Positions 18,990 to 34,954 of a DNA stretch of 64,000 bases are shown here, piece by piece; positions within the stretch are counted from its first letter, which is position 1; the number at the start of each line of letters is the position of its first letter. This DNA is from Pseudomonadota bacterium (lineage in GTDB: Bacteria > Pseudomonadota > Gammaproteobacteria > Acidiferrobacterales > Acidiferrobacteraceae): contig JAKBUS010000001.1 in NCBI GenBank assembly GCA_021841585.1, positions 38,155 to 102,154 on the forward strand, in the 5' to 3' direction. The notes under the pieces were generated by a model. It was not told the origin of the DNA. It searched no databases and saw nothing but the letters and a program-made list of their open reading frames with translations. A program made the translations under genes and the position numbers.

Positions 18990-20381
18990 TCACTCCTTGT
19001 CGGGACGCGCCTGTTTGCGCGGACGCTGCCAGCCGCTGACGGTTTTCTGCGCCGTCCGGCTGAGCGTGAGTTCACCGGCGGGGGCGTCTTTCGTGACCGT
19101 GGATCCCGCGCCTATGGTGGCGTCGGCCCCGATCTCGACGGGCGCCACCAATTGCGTGTCGGACCCGATGAAGGCGCCATCGCCTATGACGGTGCGATGC
19201 TTGCGCGCGCCATCGTAATTACAGGTGATGACGCCGGCGCCGATATTGACGCCCTGGCCGATGACGGCGTCGCCGATGTAGCTCAGGTGGTTGATCTTGG
19301 TGTCCACGCCCACGCGCGCGGCCTTGATCTCCACGAAGTTGCCGACGCGCGCGTGGCCACCGAGTACGGTGCCGGGGCGCAGGCGCGCAAACGGGCCGAC
19401 CACGCAGTCGGGGCCCACATCCGCGCCGTCGATGACTGTGTGCGCCTCGATGCGCGCGCCGCGCGCGATGCGGCTGTCGCGGATGACGCAGTGCGCGCCT
19501 ACGCGTACGTCATCGGCGAGTTCCACGCGGCCCTCGAAGACACAGTTGACGTCGATCTGCACATCGCGCCCGGCGATCAATTGGCCGCGCACATCAAGGC
19601 GTCGCGGGTCCATGAGTTGCACGCCCACAGCCATAAGCATGGCCGCCTGGCGCTCCTGAAAGGCGCGCTCCAGGACCGCGAGGTCGGCGCGGCTATTGAC
19701 CCCCCAGACCTCGGTGGGGTCGCCGGGAGAGGCGGTGGCGACCGGCACACCGTCTGCGACCGCGAGCGCTATGATGTCCGTAAGGTAGAGCTCGCCCTGG
19801 GCATTGGTGGCGGATAGGCGCGGGATCCAGCGGCGCAGGTGGGCGGCAGGGGCCGCCAGCACGCCGCTATTGACCTCTCGTAGGGCCCGTTGCGCGGCAT
19901 CGGCGTCGCGCCACTCGACGATGCGTTCGACGCGCCCCTGGTCATCGCGCACGATGCGGCCGTACTGGTTTTCGTAATGGGCCTCGAAGGTCAGTAACGC
20001 GATGCCATCGGCGGCGCGTGCGCACAGGGTCTTCAGGGTGCCCGGGGTAATGAGAGGCACGTCGCCCAAGAGCACGAGCGTGAGGGCGTCGTCGGCAAGC
20101 CTTGGCAACGCGCAGCGCACCGCATCCCCGGTACCGCGCTGTTCGGCCTGCAAGACCCAGTCCACGGACGCCTCCGGAAACGCCGCGGGCACGCGCTCGC
20201 CGCCATGGCCATAGACCACATGGACGGCGCGCGGCACGAGCGCCATGGCGGTGTCGAGGACGTGCGTCAACAACGGGCGTCCGGCAAGCGTGTGCAAGAC
20301 CTTGGGCTTGGCCGACGCCATACGCCGCCCCTGGCCCGCCGCCAGAATGATGATTTCGAGAGAAGATACCGAGCCCTGCAT
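18990..20381 (-). CDS. glmU: bifunctional UDP-N-acetylglucosamine pyrophosphorylase/glucosamine-1-phosphate N-acetyltransferase
   Basis: ILAAGQGRRMASAKPKVLHTLAGRPLL, hexapeptide repeats, YDGARKHRTVIGDGAFIGSDTQLVAPV. Confidence 0.96.
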   Translation of the reverse strand: MQGSVSSLEIIILAAGQGRRMASAKPKVLHTLAGRPLLTHVLDTAMALVPRAVHVVYGHGGERVPAAFPEASVDWVLQAEQRGTGDAVRCALPRLADDALTLVLLGDVPLITPGTLKTLCARAADGIALLTFEAHYENQYGRIVRDDQGRVERIVEWRDADAAQRALREVNSGVLAAPAAHLRRWIPRLSATNAQGELYLTDIIALAVADGVPVATASPGDPTEVWGVNSRADLAVLERAFQERQAAMLMAVGVQLMDPRRLDVRGQLIAGRDVQIDVNCVFEGRVELADDVRVGAHCVIRDSRIARGARIEAHTVIDGADVGPDCVVGPFARLRPGTVLGGHARVGNFVEIKAARVGVDTKINHLSYIGDAVIGQGVNIGAGVITCNYDGARKHRTVIGDGAFIGSDTQLVAPVEIGADATIGAGSTVTKDAPAGELTLSRTAQKTVSGWQRPRKQARPDKE

Positions 20382-20438
20382 AGGTTCGGTATTAGAGCGA
20401 GCTTAGGGGCTAAAGGCAATGGCCGAAGGGTCGATGGC

Positions 20439-20906
20439 CTAATGCACGGGCGGTGTGAGCTGACCGAGGCGCTGTTCTTCGGGGGTCGCATCGCGGATCG
20501 CCTGTACGGTCACCGCGAAGCGCACCGTCTGGCCGGCGAGCGGGTGATTGGCATCGACCGTGAGCTTGCCATCGGCGATCGTGGTTACCACGAAACGGAC
20601 CGTCTCGCCCTGCTCGTTCTCGGCCTCCACCTCGGCCCCGACATGCTGGTACTCGGGGGGGACATTCGCGACATCGTCGGTGAACGTCAGCGCCGGGTCA
20701 TGCTCGCCAAAACCCTCGCTCGGCGCAAGCTCGACATCGACGGAGCCACCAACCTCCAGGCCCTCAAGGGCATTTTCGATCTTCTCGAACAACCCCTCCC
20801 CCGACCCATGGAGGTAGGAGATCGGGACATCCGTGTGTTCGAAGATCTCGCCGCTTTCGTCGCGCAACGTGTAGGTCAATGACACGACCTTGCCCTTGGT
20901 GATCAT
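20439..20906 (-). CDS. FKBP-type peptidyl-prolyl isomerase, SlyD-like
   Basis: YTLRDESGEIFEHT...YLHGSGEGLFEKIENALEGLEVGGSVDVELAPSEGFGEHDP. Confidence 0.88.
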   Translation of the reverse strand: MITKGKVVSLTYTLRDESGEIFEHTDVPISYLHGSGEGLFEKIENALEGLEVGGSVDVELAPSEGFGEHDPALTFTDDVANVPPEYQHVGAEVEAENEQGETVRFVVTTIADGKLTVDANHPLAGQTVRFAVTVQAIRDATPEEQRLGQLTPPVH

Positions 20907-20914
20907 GAGGCCTC

Positions 20915-21358
20915 CTACCGGATGCTCTCCGGTGCCGAATAGGACGATCGAGACCGGTAGCGCCGCACCACCGACAGGCGCGCGGCGGCCTGCCCCAACT
21001 CCGCCTGGGCACGCGCGTAGTCGGTCTTGCCGGCCTGCTCCTCGGCGTGGCGAGCGGCTTCCGCGACGGCGCGCGCCGCCAGGGCCTCGTCGATATCCTC
21101 GGCGCGCTCGCCGGCATCGGCGAGGACCGTGACACAGTGCGGCTGGACCTCGACGAATCCGCCGCTCACATAAAAAGTTTGCTCCGCGCCGTTTGCATCC
21201 TGCACGCGCAGTGCGCCCGCGCGAAGGACCGCCAGCAGCGGCGAATGGCCAGGCAAGAAGCCCGCCTCACCGTCGCGCAAGGGCGCGATGACGAGCGCCG
21301 CGTCCCCCGAGAACAGGGGGCCCTCGGCGTTGACGATATCGATGCGAAAGCTGCTCAT
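20915..21358 (-). CDS. atpC: ATP synthase F1 epsilon subunit
   Basis: FRIDIVNAEGPLFSGDAALVIAPLRDGEAGFLPGHSPLLAVLRAG; operon position. Confidence 0.92.
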   Translation of the reverse strand: MSSFRIDIVNAEGPLFSGDAALVIAPLRDGEAGFLPGHSPLLAVLRAGALRVQDANGAEQTFYVSGGFVEVQPHCVTVLADAGERAEDIDEALAARAVAEAARHAEEQAGKTDYARAQAELGQAAARLSVVRRYRSRSSYSAPESIR

Positions 21359-21364
21359 GACCGC

Positions 21365-22750
<1,386 letters not shown>

Positions 22751-23610
22751 CTAGACCGCCGACGCGCCGCTCACGATCTCCGCAATTTCCTGCGTGATCG
22801 CCGCTTGGCGCGCCTTGTTGTAGGCCAATTTCAGATCACCGATCAGACGCCCGGCGTTGTCGGTGGCGGCACGCATGGCAACCATGCGCGCCGCCTGTTC
22901 ACTCGCGAGATTCTCGATCACGACGCCGTGGACGCGCGTCTCCACATAGCGCTCGAGGATGTCGGACAAAACCTCCTGGGCCTCCGGCTCATAGAGATAG
23001 TCCCAGTGATGCCGGTCGACATCCGCTCCGGGCTCCGGCAGCGGTAACAGGTCCTCAGTCACCGCCACCTGGCTCATGGTGTTCTCGAAGCGGCTATAGA
23101 CGAGCACGATGCGGTCGAGGCGCTCCTCTTGGTAGGCGTCGACCAGGACCTTGACCACGCCTATGACCGATTGCAGGGTCGGGCGGTCCCCGAGCGGGGC
23201 GAGCTGCGCGATAACGGGGCTCCGGAGCCTGCGAAAATACGCCGCGCCCTTATTGCCCAACACCGCGACCTCACCCTGAATACCCGCCTCCTCCCACTCC
23301 TTCAGCTGGCCCACGGCGACGCGCAGAACATTGACGTTGAGCGCGCCGGCCAAGCCGCGATCAGAGGTCACGACCAGCAGCGCCGCGCGCCGCACGGGCC
23401 GCACGGCCAGCAGCGGGTGGCGATACTCGGGGTGCGCGGCGCGGATGTGGCGCATGATGGTCACCAGACTTTCGGCATACGGGCGCGTGGCGCGCATGCG
23501 CTCCTGGGCCTTGCGCATCTTGGCCGCCGCCACCATCTGCATGGCGCGGGTGATCTTCTGCGTGCTCTGCACGCTTCGGATCTTGTTGCGGATCTCCTTT
23601 CCGAGGGCCA

Positions 23611-23611
<1 letters not shown>
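22751..23611 (-). CDS. atpG: ATP synthase F1 gamma subunit
   Basis: KEIRNKIRSVQSTQKITRAMQMVAAAKMRKAQ. Confidence 0.96.
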
Positions 23612-25143
<1,532 letters not shown>

Positions 25144-25153
25144 AGGAATTCCT

Positions 25154-25687
25154 CTAGAAAGGGCTTAACGCATGGGCAAGGGCCGCGAGGCGGCCGCGGA
25201 TCGAGCCGTCGAGGACCATATCCCCATGCTGGACGATAACGCCGGCCAAAAGGCGGTCGTCGGTCTCCACGACCAGCTCCACGGAACGCCCGGTGCGGCG
25301 GGCCAACGCCGCGCGCAACCGTTCGCGCTGGGGCTCGCTCAGGGGCTGGGCGGTGGTAACGGTGGCGTGAGTGCGGTTTTCGGCCTCGTCTTTCAGGGCG
25401 GCAAAGGTCGTGGCGATCCACGGCAACGCGGCCAGCCGGTCATTGTGCAGCAGGAGATCGATGAGGCGCGCCACGAGAGCCTGGCCCGACCCGTCGGGCG
25501 TGAGCGCAGCGACCAGGCGGGCGCGCGGGATCTCGGGGTTCTCGGTCAAGGCCGCGATCGCCGGATCGGAGAGTGCCTGGCCCGCGACCTCGAGGGACGC
25601 AAGCAGGGCGGCGCGGTCGATCCCGGGGACCGCCATGAGCGCGCGGGCATAGGGGCGCGCGATCGCCGCCAGTTGAGCGTGAATCAC
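25154..25687 (-). CDS. atpH: ATP synthase F1 delta subunit
   Basis: [10 protein letters not shown]...[16 protein letters not shown]; operon position. Confidence 0.92.
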   Translation of the reverse strand: MIHAQLAAIARPYARALMAVPGIDRAALLASLEVAGQALSDPAIAALTENPEIPRARLVAALTPDGSGQALVARLIDLLLHNDRLAALPWIATTFAALKDEAENRTHATVTTAQPLSEPQRERLRAALARRTGRSVELVVETDDRLLAGVIVQHGDMVLDGSIRGRLAALAHALSPF

Positions 25688-26154
25688 AACTGCCCCGCCA
25701 CTTCTTCGAGAAGCCGGTCGTGCAGGCGGCGATCGATCTCCCGTTCCACGATGCGCTCGGCCCCGGCCAGGGCCAGGCGCGCGACGTCGGCGCGCAGGCG
25801 CTCGCGCAGGCGGGTCATCTCGGCCTCGGCCTCGGCGCGCGCAAGCGTCATGGCATGTTCAGCCTCGGCGCGGGCACGGTCGCGGGCCTCTTCGATGATC
25901 TCGCGCGATCGCCGCTCGGCGTGGTCCAGGATCTCGGCGGCGCGCTCGCGCGCCACAGCCAGGATCTCGTCTTGCTGGCGTTGCGCGTCGTCGAGCGCCT
26001 TGCGGCCCTGGTCGGCCGCCGCCAAGCCATCGGCGATGCGCTTCTGGCGGCGCTCCATAACCGCCGTAAGCGGCCCCCAGAGGTAGCGCTTGACGAAGAT
26101 GATGAGCACCGCGAAGGTGACCATCTGGACGATGAGGGTCACGGATATCGGCAT
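25684..26154 (-). CDS. atpF: ATP synthase F0 b subunit
   Basis: N-terminal TM then long charged helix; operon position. Confidence 0.93.
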   Translation of the reverse strand: MPISVTLIVQMVTFAVLIIFVKRYLWGPLTAVMERRQKRIADGLAAADQGRKALDDAQRQQDEILAVARERAAEILDHAERRSREIIEEARDRARAEAEHAMTLARAEAEAEMTRLRERLRADVARLALAGAERIVEREIDRRLHDRLLEEVAGQL

Positions 26155-26179
26155 GGTGTGGGCGTGTCCCTATCTGACC

Positions 26180-26485
26180 TTAATGGGCGACGTGCGTGAT
26201 GGCGGCCACGGCCGCCCCCTCGAACGGGTTCACGAAGGTGAAGTACATGGCGAAGGCCGCGGCAATGAACGGAAACGACTCCATGAGGCCCGCGGTAATG
26301 AACATCTGGACGCGCAAGGTCGGCAACATCTCCGGCTGGCGGGCGATGCCCTCTATGTATTTGGAGCAGATGAGACCCCAGCCCAGGGCCGAGCCCAGGG
26401 CCGCTCCCGCGAAGATGATGCCAACGGCGACGGCCGTGTAGGAAAAGACCATGCCGATAACCGACGCAAGCTGCGGATCAACCAT
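26180..26485 (-). CDS. atpE: ATP synthase F0 c subunit
   Basis: YIEGIARQPEMLPTLRVQMFITAGLMESFPFIAAAF. Confidence 0.95.
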   Translation of the reverse strand: MVDPQLASVIGMVFSYTAVAVGIIFAGAALGSALGWGLICSKYIEGIARQPEMLPTLRVQMFITAGLMESFPFIAAAFAMYFTFVNPFEGAAVAAITHVAH

Positions 26486-26524
26486 AAAGCGACTCCTTGA
26501 ATGTAAAGATGAAAGAAACCGGGC

Positions 26525-27751
<1,227 letters not shown>

Positions 27752-27806
27752 CTAGGGTCAAACGGGGCCGTACGCCGACCGCCCGGGATCGGGACAGGCG
27801 CGGGCT

Positions 27807-28121
27807 TTAACGGGGGCCAGGCCGCGGCTTGGCCCATGCCGCGGCCTGCTGGCGCTCGGCAGGAGTCAGCTGCGCCTTGACTTGCCGGGCGAGTTCGGCC
27901 GCGCGATGCGACTTCGGGGCGGCGCGCTCGTACCAGGCCAGGGCATGGACGAGGTGGTCCGGCTGCCCAACCCCATACTGATACAGCTCACCTAGCTCGA
28001 GTTCGGCATTGGGGGCGCCGCTACGCGCCGCATGCCGCAGGCCCCGCAGACCGGCGTGCGCCGCGGGCCAACACAATATCACTAGGGTAAGGCCGGCGAT
28101 GCCGGGAGTCCATCGTTTCAC
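27807..28121 (-). CDS. small exported protein with a Sel1-like repeat
   Basis: Signal-peptide-like N-terminus then NAELELGELYQYGVGQPDHLVHALAWYERAA; GTG start at 28121. Confidence 0.55.
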   Translation of the reverse strand: MKRWTPGIAGLTLVILCWPAAHAGLRGLRHAARSGAPNAELELGELYQYGVGQPDHLVHALAWYERAAPKSHRAAELARQVKAQLTPAERQQAAAWAKPRPGPR

Positions 28122-28134
28122 GCCCCCTCCTGTC

Positions 28135-28986
28135 TCACGAGAATCGGCCGAGCAGTCCCTCGAGCTCGTCCATACTATGATAGTCGATCGTGATGCGTCC
28201 CGCCCCGGCACGCCGCGCCTGAATGCGGACCCGCGCCCCCAGGGTCTCGGTGAGGCGGCGCTCCAGCTGCTCGACATCCGGGTCGGGGGCGGCCTTAAGG
28301 GGCGCCGGTTGGCCGTGGCGCTGCACGAGCCGCTCGGTCTCGCGCACGTTCAGGGCGCGCGCCACCACCTCGCGCGCGAGGGCCGTCTGGGCCCTGGGGT
28401 CAGCGATGCCGAGCAAGGCGCGGCCGTGCCCCATCTCGAGGCGGCCGGTGTCGAGCAACTCGCGCACCTCCGGGGCAAGCCCAAGAAGCCGCAGGAGGTT
28501 GGTCACGGCGGCCCGCGATCGGCCGACATGGGTGGCAATCTCGTCGTGCGTGAGCCCGAATTCCTCCTGAAGACGCTTGAGGCCCGCGGCCTCCTCGAGG
28601 GGGTTCAGGTCCTCGCGCTGGATGTTTTCGATCAGGGCGACCGCCATCGCCGCTTGGTCGGGTATGTTGCGCACGATCACCGGCACCTCGGAGAGGCCCG
28701 CGATCTGGGCGGCTCGCCAGCGGCGCTCCCCGGCGATGATCTCGAAGCCGCCGGCCACCTCGCGCACGAGGATCGGTTGCACGATGCCCTGGGCGCGAAT
28801 GGAGTCGGCAAGCGCGTTCAAGGCCTCCGGCTCCATATGTGTGCGCGGCTGGTAACGGCCTCGCTGCAGGCGTTCGATCGGCAGCGTGCGGGTGGCATCC
28901 GCAGGCGCGGACAGGGTGTCGGGACGCTGGCTGTCGCCAAACAGGGCATCCAGGCCACGCCCGAGCCGGGGGCGTTTTTCCTTCAT
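28135..28986 (-). CDS. parB: chromosome partitioning protein ParB
   Basis: KRPRLGRGLDALFGD, ERLQRGRYQPR, VREVAGGFEIIAGERRWRAAQIAGL. Confidence 0.95.
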   Translation of the reverse strand: MKEKRPRLGRGLDALFGDSQRPDTLSAPADATRTLPIERLQRGRYQPRTHMEPEALNALADSIRAQGIVQPILVREVAGGFEIIAGERRWRAAQIAGLSEVPVIVRNIPDQAAMAVALIENIQREDLNPLEEAAGLKRLQEEFGLTHDEIATHVGRSRAAVTNLLRLLGLAPEVRELLDTGRLEMGHGRALLGIADPRAQTALAREVVARALNVRETERLVQRHGQPAPLKAAPDPDVEQLERRLTETLGARVRIQARRAGAGRITIDYHSMDELEGLLGRFS

Positions 28987-29765
28987 GGGGGTGGGTCTCC
29001 TGCGGCAGGTGGGGGTTCGCGCGCCAGAATCTCGGCGGCTAGGGCCAAGTAGGCCTGCGCCCCGCGCGACGCCCGATCATACTGGATCACCGGGACGCCA
29101 TGGCTTGGGGCCTCGGCCAGGCGGACGTTGCGCGGTATGATGGTCTGAAAGAGCTGGCCGCCGAAATGGCGGGTCAATTGATCCGAGACCTCGAGGGCCA
29201 GACTGTTGCGGGGGTCGAACATGGTGCGCAGCAGGCCTTCGATGGTCAGCGCCGGGTTCAGCTGGGCACGCACGCGTCGTATAGTACCGAGCAGGGCCGT
29301 GAGCCCCTCCAGGGCGTAGTACTCGCACTGCATGGGGATCAGCACGGCGTCGGCGGCCACGAGGGCGTTGACGGTCAAAAGGCTCAAGGCCGGTGGACAG
29401 TCGATATAGATGTAATCGTAGCCGCCCTGGAGGGGGACGAGCGCCTGGCGCAGGCGCCGCTCGCGCTGCGGGGCCTGCGCCAGCTCGAGTTCCGCGCCCG
29501 ACAGGTCGGCGTGCGCGGCGAGCATGTCGTAGCGGCACGCCGTCGGGGCGATGGCGTGCCGGGCCTCGACCTCGCCGAGCAGGACGTCGTACAGGCCGCG
29601 TTCCGTGCCCACCGCGCCGCTGCCCATGGTGGCATTGCCCTGTGGGTCGAGGTCGATGAGCAGGACGCGCCGGCCCTGCTCGGCAAGCGCCGCGGCCAGG
29701 TTGATGCTGGTCGTGGTCTTACCCACTCCGCCCTTTTGGTTGGCGATGGCGACGATGCGGGTCAT
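28983..29765 (-). CDS. parA: chromosome partitioning ATPase ParA (Soj)
   Basis: IVAIANQKGGVGKTTTSINLAAALAEQGRRVLLIDLDPQGNAT; start ATG 29765. Confidence 0.96.
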   Translation of the reverse strand: MTRIVAIANQKGGVGKTTTSINLAAALAEQGRRVLLIDLDPQGNATMGSGAVGTERGLYDVLLGEVEARHAIAPTACRYDMLAAHADLSGAELELAQAPQRERRLRQALVPLQGGYDYIYIDCPPALSLLTVNALVAADAVLIPMQCEYYALEGLTALLGTIRRVRAQLNPALTIEGLLRTMFDPRNSLALEVSDQLTRHFGGQLFQTIIPRNVRLAEAPSHGVPVIQYDRASRGAQAYLALAAEILAREPPPAAGDPPP

Positions 29766-30424
29766 GGCGCGCGCACGAGCGCCACGAGGTGGCGCTTGGC
29801 GGCAAGCCCCGGGACCTGCAGGGCGTGCACGGCCTGGACGGTAAAGGGTGGCGCCACGGCTGCCAACTCCTCGGTCGGAAGCGCGCCCTTCATGGCGGCG
29901 ATGACGCCGTCGGGCGCGAGCAGGCGGCCGGCGGCCAGCGCGATGTCGTTCAGGCTCGCGAACGCGCGCGCGGTGATTACCATATAAGGCGCCTCGGGGG
30001 CATGATCCTCCACGCGTCCCTGGGCGAGAACGACCTGGGTGAGGGCCAGGCGCGCGACCACCTCGGTCAGAAAATCCATGCGCTTGCGGGAACGATCGAG
30101 CAGCACCACTGGCCGTTGTGGTTGCAGCACCGCGACGGGGATACCCGGCAGGCCCGCGCCGCTGCCTATGTCGAGCAGGCGGCCGGCCGGCAGGTGCGGC
30201 AGGATGGTGAGGCTGTCTAGGATATGGCGCGCGACCATATCCTCGGGGTCGCGGATGGCCGTCAGATTGAACACCCGGTTCCAGCGCGACAGGGTCTCGA
30301 GATAGGACAGGAGGCGCGCCTCGGTGTGCGCATCGGCGGCAAGCCCCAGCGCCTGCAGACCGGCGTGCAGGCGCTCTCCTGCCCGCCCCCACGACTCCGT
30401 ACCCATCGGGCGCGCGCCACCCAT
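29762..30424 (-). CDS. rsmG: 16S rRNA (guanine527-N7)-methyltransferase
   Basis: SRWNRVFNLTAIRDPEDMVARHILDSL, LLDIGSGAGLPGIPVAV. Confidence 0.95.
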   Translation of the reverse strand: MGGARPMGTESWGRAGERLHAGLQALGLAADAHTEARLLSYLETLSRWNRVFNLTAIRDPEDMVARHILDSLTILPHLPAGRLLDIGSGAGLPGIPVAVLQPQRPVVLLDRSRKRMDFLTEVVARLALTQVVLAQGRVEDHAPEAPYMVITARAFASLNDIALAAGRLLAPDGVIAAMKGALPTEELAAVAPPFTVQAVHALQVPGLAAKRHLVALVRAP

Positions 30425-30425
30425 G

Positions 30426-32285
<1,860 letters not shown>

Positions 32286-32539
32286 GCCTAGACCTCCCGC
32301 GAAGGGGGATAATAGCATGGGCGCGGACAGGGCTTGCGGTGCAAGGCCGCGGGGCGTTTGTCGCGTCCGCTAATCCTTAGGGGCACGCGGACACGTCGGC
32401 GCGATAGGTCGCCACGCCGCGGTTGCGCACACGGCGTTGTCCGCCGGACGAGCGGGGCCCGCGCGCGCCTCCTTGGTCATACCACCAGACGGTAGGCGCC
32501 GGGGTTCGAGGCGGGCGCGCCCCTCCCCCCGGCGCGCGC

Positions 32540-34228
32540 TTAGTAGATGAAGCGCTGCCACAAGGGCACGAAGGCCATCTCTGGGGTATTGCCGCCACCC
32601 CCGAAGTTGGTGGCGTTGGACACACCGGGGGCGTACTTGATCTGCAGGTTGCCGTTGGTGTCGTTTAGGCTCGAGTTATTCCCAAGGGTCGAGGTCGAGG
32701 TGTTGTTGGTATTGGCGGTGTCGATCATGCCGGTGATGGTACCGGTGCCGGTAGCGGTCAAGGATTCGCCGGCCGCGACCACGCCGGTCAGGTCCGAATT
32801 GCCCTGGAGGGTCACATCGCCGCCGGTAATGATGCCGCTCGTGGTGGCGCCCGTCCCGCAGGTCGCGGCACTGCCGCTCGCGGTGCTATCGCTCGTGCAG
32901 TAATAGCCCGTGACCGTACCGCTCGGCTGGGTGGTATCGCTGGCCGTGGTCTCGGTCGTGGCGTTGATGGCGGGGACCGCCGTGGAGGGGGTCCCGGCGA
33001 CATAGACCGTCCCTCCGCCGCTATAGGGATAATTGACGCTGCCGCCGCTTAGTAGCACGGCATTGGCCACCGGCCCCGTGCCCTCGCCGGGGCTCGTGGT
33101 GTTGGTGCCGTCGGGGCAGACGTTCGTCGGGATGACCGCCTGATCGCAGACGTCAGGCATCTGTCCGTAGGCGACGATGTCATTGTGGGTCATAACGTTG
33201 ACGTTGCCGGTGGCAATCAGGGTGGCGTAGCCGGGCGTGCCGCTCGTGCTGTTGCCGATCTCGCCGGTATGAACGAGAAGGTCGCCGTAGAAAAACAGCA
33301 CCCCCGGGGTTGGGGTGCCCGTGATCTCCCATCCGCCATTGTTTTTCGATGGGGGCGTAATGCAGCCGGCGCCGCCGGCGGCGCACAACGAGGTCGAACT
33401 TGCCGGGAAGGAGGCAAGCGGGGTCGTGCCGGCGGGCACGAGGGCCGGGTCGTTGGCAAAGGTCACTTGCGGGTTGCCATTGGCGTCCACCGACAGGATG
33501 GCGTTGGCCTCGCCCGCCAGATTGTAGGTGTTGATGGAAGGCGACACCACGCTCGAGGTATCGATGTTCTGGGTGCAGGTGGCGGTCGTGCCACAACTCT
33601 TGCCGGTGCTATCGGTGATGGTGCCGGTGGCCTGCGCAGCGCCGGTCACGCTGGCGCTGCCCTGAATGCCGAGATTACCGACTACGGTCAACGAGCTTGC
33701 GCCGGTGCTGATGGAGACGTTACCGGTCAAGACCTGGCTGCCATTGATGAGAAAGGCGTAGTTGAGGGGCGTGAACGTGTAGATCGTGCCGGCATGAAGG
33801 TAGGCGCGAATGGCCGCCGAGCCCGTGGGCGTGGTGCCGACCGCATCGACCTCGATCTCGCCATTGGCGGCAAAGCTGTTATTGAGCACCGTGGCGGTAT
33901 AGTAGCCACCGTTGCCGTTGGCGGGGGCATGATTGACCACGACGAGCCCCGCCGGGATCGCGGTCGGGGAAAGATTGGTGGCGTTGCCGCTCGCGCACGT
34001 CGCGCTCGCTGAGCCACAGAAAAGCATATTGAAGTATTCCGCGGAGGCGGTCAGGGCGTCCTCGGCATAACTTTGCGCCTGGACACGCGTGCTGCTCGTG
34101 TCTTGCGACTGGCCGCTTGCCTGCATATGGCTGTAGGCGCCGTAAAGGCTGGCGGCGAGCGCCGCCCCCACCGCCAGGATCATGATGAGCGTGGATACGC
34201 CGCGTTGTGTTTTTAGGGATGTGCGCAT
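32540..34228 (-). CDS. PilX-like type IV pilus assembly protein with large Ser/Thr/Gly-rich C-terminal region
   Basis: QRGVSTLIMILAVGAALAASLYGAY N-terminal helix, last gene of a minor pilin cluster. Confidence 0.65.
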   Translation of the reverse strand: MRTSLKTQRGVSTLIMILAVGAALAASLYGAYSHMQASGQSQDTSSTRVQAQSYAEDALTASAEYFNMLFCGSASATCASGNATNLSPTAIPAGLVVVNHAPANGNGGYYTATVLNNSFAANGEIEVDAVGTTPTGSAAIRAYLHAGTIYTFTPLNYAFLINGSQVLTGNVSISTGASSLTVVGNLGIQGSASVTGAAQATGTITDSTGKSCGTTATCTQNIDTSSVVSPSINTYNLAGEANAILSVDANGNPQVTFANDPALVPAGTTPLASFPASSTSLCAAGGAGCITPPSKNNGGWEITGTPTPGVLFFYGDLLVHTGEIGNSTSGTPGYATLIATGNVNVMTHNDIVAYGQMPDVCDQAVIPTNVCPDGTNTTSPGEGTGPVANAVLLSGGSVNYPYSGGGTVYVAGTPSTAVPAINATTETTASDTTQPSGTVTGYYCTSDSTASGSAATCGTGATTSGIITGGDVTLQGNSDLTGVVAAGESLTATGTGTITGMIDTANTNNTSTSTLGNNSSLNDTNGNLQIKYAPGVSNATNFGGGGNTPEMAFVPLWQRFIY

Positions 34229-34246
34229 GACAAGGCCTCGCGCCAC

Positions 34247-34954
34247 TCAGGGCAAGTTGTGCAGACAGACGTCGACGGGTACCTGATCGGCCTGATGGGC
34301 GAAGAAGCCGCCTGTCAAGGTCTTGGGTATGGGCAATTGCAAGGTCACGAGCGGGTGCAGCACCGGGTTACCGACGATCTGCGAGCCACGCAGATCGCAG
34401 TCCTGGGCGTCGGTGACCGTGATCGGCGCAAGACTCGATTGCGCGACACTCGGCAACACCGTCTCGACATCCCAGTTGCTGGCGGTATTCAAGGCCGTGG
34501 CCGTACACATGCCACCCGGCACCTCTTCGTAATACACGAGCCGCTCGTTGCCGGCGTTGCTATTGGCGCCCTTGATGACCTGCAGGCCGGCGCAACCGGT
34601 CGGCGCGCCGCCGGCCGGGATCGACCAGTCCCAAAAGATCCCGTTGCCCTGGGCGCTGCCCTTCGAAGGTATCAAGACCGTGGTGTTGCTGCCGGGCCCC
34701 GTGCCGGTAACCAGTACAGCGTCGGTATTGAGTTGAGGGTTCGCGATGCCATAACCGGCATTGGCGGTATTCATGACGTCGAAGTCGTAATTGACCGCCT
34801 CGCTCAGGGTCTGCTGGCCCACAATCCCCTGGTCGACAAGCGAGCGCGAGACCGGCACATACAGGATCATGGCGGCGAGTACGAGCAGCGCACCGATCGC
34901 CATGGCGACCATGAGCTCGATTAAGGTAAAGCCCTTAGTGCGCGATGGTGACAC
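34247..34954 (-). CDS. PilW-like minor pilin
   Basis: GFTLIELMVAMAIGALLVLAAMILYVPVSRSLVDQ prepilin motif; GTG start at 34954. Confidence 0.75.
   Translation of the reverse strand: MSPSRTKGFTLIELMVAMAIGALLVLAAMILYVPVSRSLVDQGIVGQQTLSEAVNYDFDVMNTANAGYGIANPQLNTDAVLVTGTGPGSNTTVLIPSKGSAQGNGIFWDWSIPAGGAPTGCAGLQVIKGANSNAGNERLVYYEEVPGGMCTATALNTASNWDVETVLPSVAQSSLAPITVTDAQDCDLRGSQIVGNPVLHPLVTLQLPIPKTLTGGFFAHQADQVPVDVCLHNLP

Noticed and set aside
17472-19817. 781-aa plus-strand ORF antisense to glmS/glmU
   Set aside because: Shadow ORF in high-GC DNA; spans two clearly coding genes on the other strand and matches no recognisable family
26180-26485. Possible Na+-type ATP synthase c subunit because of the ES pair at the carboxylate site
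   Set aside because: The TM1 position equivalent to the Na+-ligand Gln of Ilyobacter appears to be Trp (GWGLICSKYIEGIARQPE); proton coupling more likely
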